From Candidatus Dojkabacteria bacterium UBA5209 (GTDB lineage: Bacteria > Patescibacteriota > Dojkabacteria > SC72): a stretch of DNA of 6,646 bases. The position numbers and the translations under genes are program-made. Positions 5,708 through 6,646 of this stretch are shown here, piece after piece; within the stretch, counting starts at the first letter, position 1, and the number at the start of each line of letters is the position of its first letter. The stretch spans positions 1-6,646 of the forward strand of contig DHVL01000030.1 in NCBI GenBank assembly GCA_002412645.1. The letters are read 5' to 3'. Below the pieces are notes generated by a model. That model was not told the DNA's origin and ran no database searches. It worked only from the letters and a program-made list of their open reading frames with translations.

Positions 5708-6307
5708 TTACAAAACTATTCTCTGTGCTACACCGTTAATAATCTCTAACATATCTCTTTGATTAGTACTCATTCCATGAACTTTCCCAAAACCAAAGAG
5801 AGCAACAATATTAACCTGCTCACAAAGATATTTAATCTGCTCTTTATTTAAATACGTACTACCAAGGGGTTTGTCATTTTCTACTACACCAGTACCAACA
5901 CCGTACACTGCTCTAGTGACAATATTTAGTACACTCCACAACCTGTTATCTACTAACTCTGAATCATTCTTTTCTCTTAATTCTGCAATACCCATTAAAA
6001 ATCCATCTAGCATATATTTAATACTCTCTTGGGATACTGGTTTTAGTTGTGTACCTTCCATTGCTAATTCATCTTCTGTTTCTTTTGCTTCAGTAAAAAA
6101 CTTTTCTGAAAGTTCAAATCTTTTAGTAGGAGTATCTGTTGTTTCTTTTATCTTCTCGATAACGGAAGTATCTTCCTCTCCATCTGCTACTCTCCATGCA
6201 ATAGCTTTCTGTTCAGGAGTATCTATATTCCCTTCATACACATCTCTTTTTATCTCCATAACCTTATCTAACAAGGTCGAATTTATTGGATCAATACTAT
6301 CTCTCAT
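5708..6307 (-). CDS. Hypothetical soluble protein, 199 residues
   Basis: I do not recognise a family. The product has no signal peptide or convincing membrane helix and seems mainly helical: charged residues 1-90 (with a Thr/Glu/Lys-rich stretch at 45-85), then a better-packed region from about 93 (SQESIKYMLDGFLMGIAEL) to the end, with Gly-rich turns at VYGVGTGV (134-141) and FGFGKVHGM (171-179). There is one cysteine (C162). It is probably cytoplasmic. The ATG at 6305-6307 has TATACT (6313-6318) just 5 bases upstream, so it is probably leaderless; GGAG lies only one base from the ATG, too close for a normal ribosome binding site. A small membrane protein gene lies 32 bases upstream on the same strand, so the two may be co-transcribed as well. 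A terminator follows its TAA. Confidence 0.75.
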   Translation of the reverse strand: MRDSIDPINSTLLDKVMEIKRDVYEGNIDTPEQKAIAWRVADGEEDTSVIEKIKETTDTPTKRFELSEKFFTEAKETEDELAMEGTQLKPVSQESIKYMLDGFLMGIAELREKNDSELVDNRLWSVLNIVTRAVYGVGTGVVENDKPLGSTYLNKEQIKYLCEQVNIVALFGFGKVHGMSTNQRDMLEIINGVAQRIVL

Positions 6308-6312
6308 ACTCC

Positions 6313-6318
6313 AGTATA
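6313..6318 (-). promoter_or_regulatory. -10 element giving a leaderless start for the 199-residue protein
   Basis: The minus strand reads TATACT, then GGAGT, then ATG. The transcription start expected from this -10 falls on or next to the A of the ATG. I see no good -35, so the call rests on the -10 alone. The same hexamer serves the hydrolase gene. Confidence 0.45.
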
Positions 6319-6339
6319 TACTATTTATCCCATTACTAG

Positions 6340-6507
6340 CTATATACCTTCTACTTCATTTCCCTTCTTACTATTACTTACTACTCCTTTTACATCATCA
6401 ATATCTAAACCTAAATCCAAACCAATATTTACAATTGTAGCAATTCCTATACATACTGAAATTATTAAAAGTATTTCAAAAATCTTGTCATTAAAGTCTT
6501 TGTGCAT
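6340..6507 (-). CDS. Small single-pass membrane protein, 55 residues
   Basis: The minus strand encodes a 55-residue protein from the ATG at 6505-6507 to a TAG at 6340-6342. It has a charged N-terminus (MHKDFNDK), one hydrophobic helix at about 9-30 (IFEILLIISVCIGIATIVNIG) and a polar tail with acidic residues at 35-38 and a Lys pair at 47-48. This resembles the architecture of the 134-residue protein at 4110-4514, but I see no clear sequence match. No Shine-Dalgarno is present. A weak TTGTCT-16-TACTAC pair ends six bases before the ATG and could give a leaderless mRNA. The next gene on this strand starts 32 bases downstream. No function can be assigned; sensible codon order and a clean membrane helix support it as real. 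Confidence 0.5.
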   Translation of the reverse strand: MHKDFNDKIFEILLIISVCIGIATIVNIGLDLGLDIDDVKGVVSNSKKGNEVEGI

Positions 6508-6646
6508 GTTCTAGTAGTACTAAATTTAGGAAGAAAGACAAGTTCTACAATATCAAAGATTTAAGGAAAAAGGAACTAAATATTTAAGGTTGAGGTTGTA
6601 AAGGGGAAATTGACTAAACTTGTTAAGGATTAACCATAACTTGCTG

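Noticed and set aside
5871..6440. Plus-strand open frame of 189 codons
   Set aside because: It is antisense to the 199-residue gene and the small membrane gene; it is Ser/Leu-rich with no start signals, a typical shadow.
6508..6646. Short repeats (two ATTTAAGG copies, GTTAA/TTAAC) and a TTGACT at the right end
   Set aside because: No gene, terminator or complete promoter can be built from them before the window ends.

Overview
This 6.6 kb AT-rich window looks like part of a streamlined bacterial genome, most likely Candidate Phyla Radiation (Patescibacteria). The evidence is a membrane-anchored DsbA-like protein with a CPYC site, a bactofilin-type beta-helix protein with a membrane C-terminus, short soluble enzymes, many small anchored proteins without clear family, and start codons that mostly lack a Shine-Dalgarno sequence. 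The placement is an inference from gene style; no rRNA or marker gene is present. The standard genetic code works throughout. All ten stop codons seen are TAA or TAG, with no TGA.

Layout, left to right. (1) The 3' end of a bactofilin-like membrane protein gene (+), ending at a perfect 26-bp palindromic terminator shared with (2) a convergent dsbA-like gene (-). (3) An anchored alpha/beta hydrolase gene (+), divergent from dsbA, with promoters whose -35 elements overlap; its GTG start sits where transcription should begin, so the mRNA is probably leaderless. (4) A minus-strand unit in the order ferredoxin, Nudix hydrolase, HIT protein. The HIT stop codon abuts the hydrolase stop with no base between them. 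(5) A 300-base gene-free stretch (3795-4109) upstream of ferredoxin. It has a good minus-strand promoter and a dense set of stems, including a terminator-like hairpin that competes with an alternative stem, an 11-bp hairpin and a compact three-way junction. This is the most notable part of the window: a candidate structured RNA or long regulatory leader of unidentified class. (6) A small anchored protein gene (-). (7) A lipoprotein gene (+) of higher GC with a hydrophobic Pro-Gly segment resembling those before polymorphic toxin tips, preceded by a near-consensus promoter and a strong ribosome binding site. (8) A 14-bp inverted repeat that can end minus-strand transcription. (9) An unidentified soluble 199-residue protein gene (-), probably leaderless. 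(10) A 55-residue small membrane protein gene (-) just upstream of it.

Working together: the bactofilin-like, DsbA-like, hydrolase and lipoprotein products act at or outside the membrane, and the DsbA-like protein could oxidise the two cysteines in the lipoprotein. The ferredoxin-Nudix-HIT unit is cytoplasmic and combines electron transfer with nucleotide hydrolysis. There is no CRISPR array, tRNA, rRNA, transposase or obvious complete mobile element.
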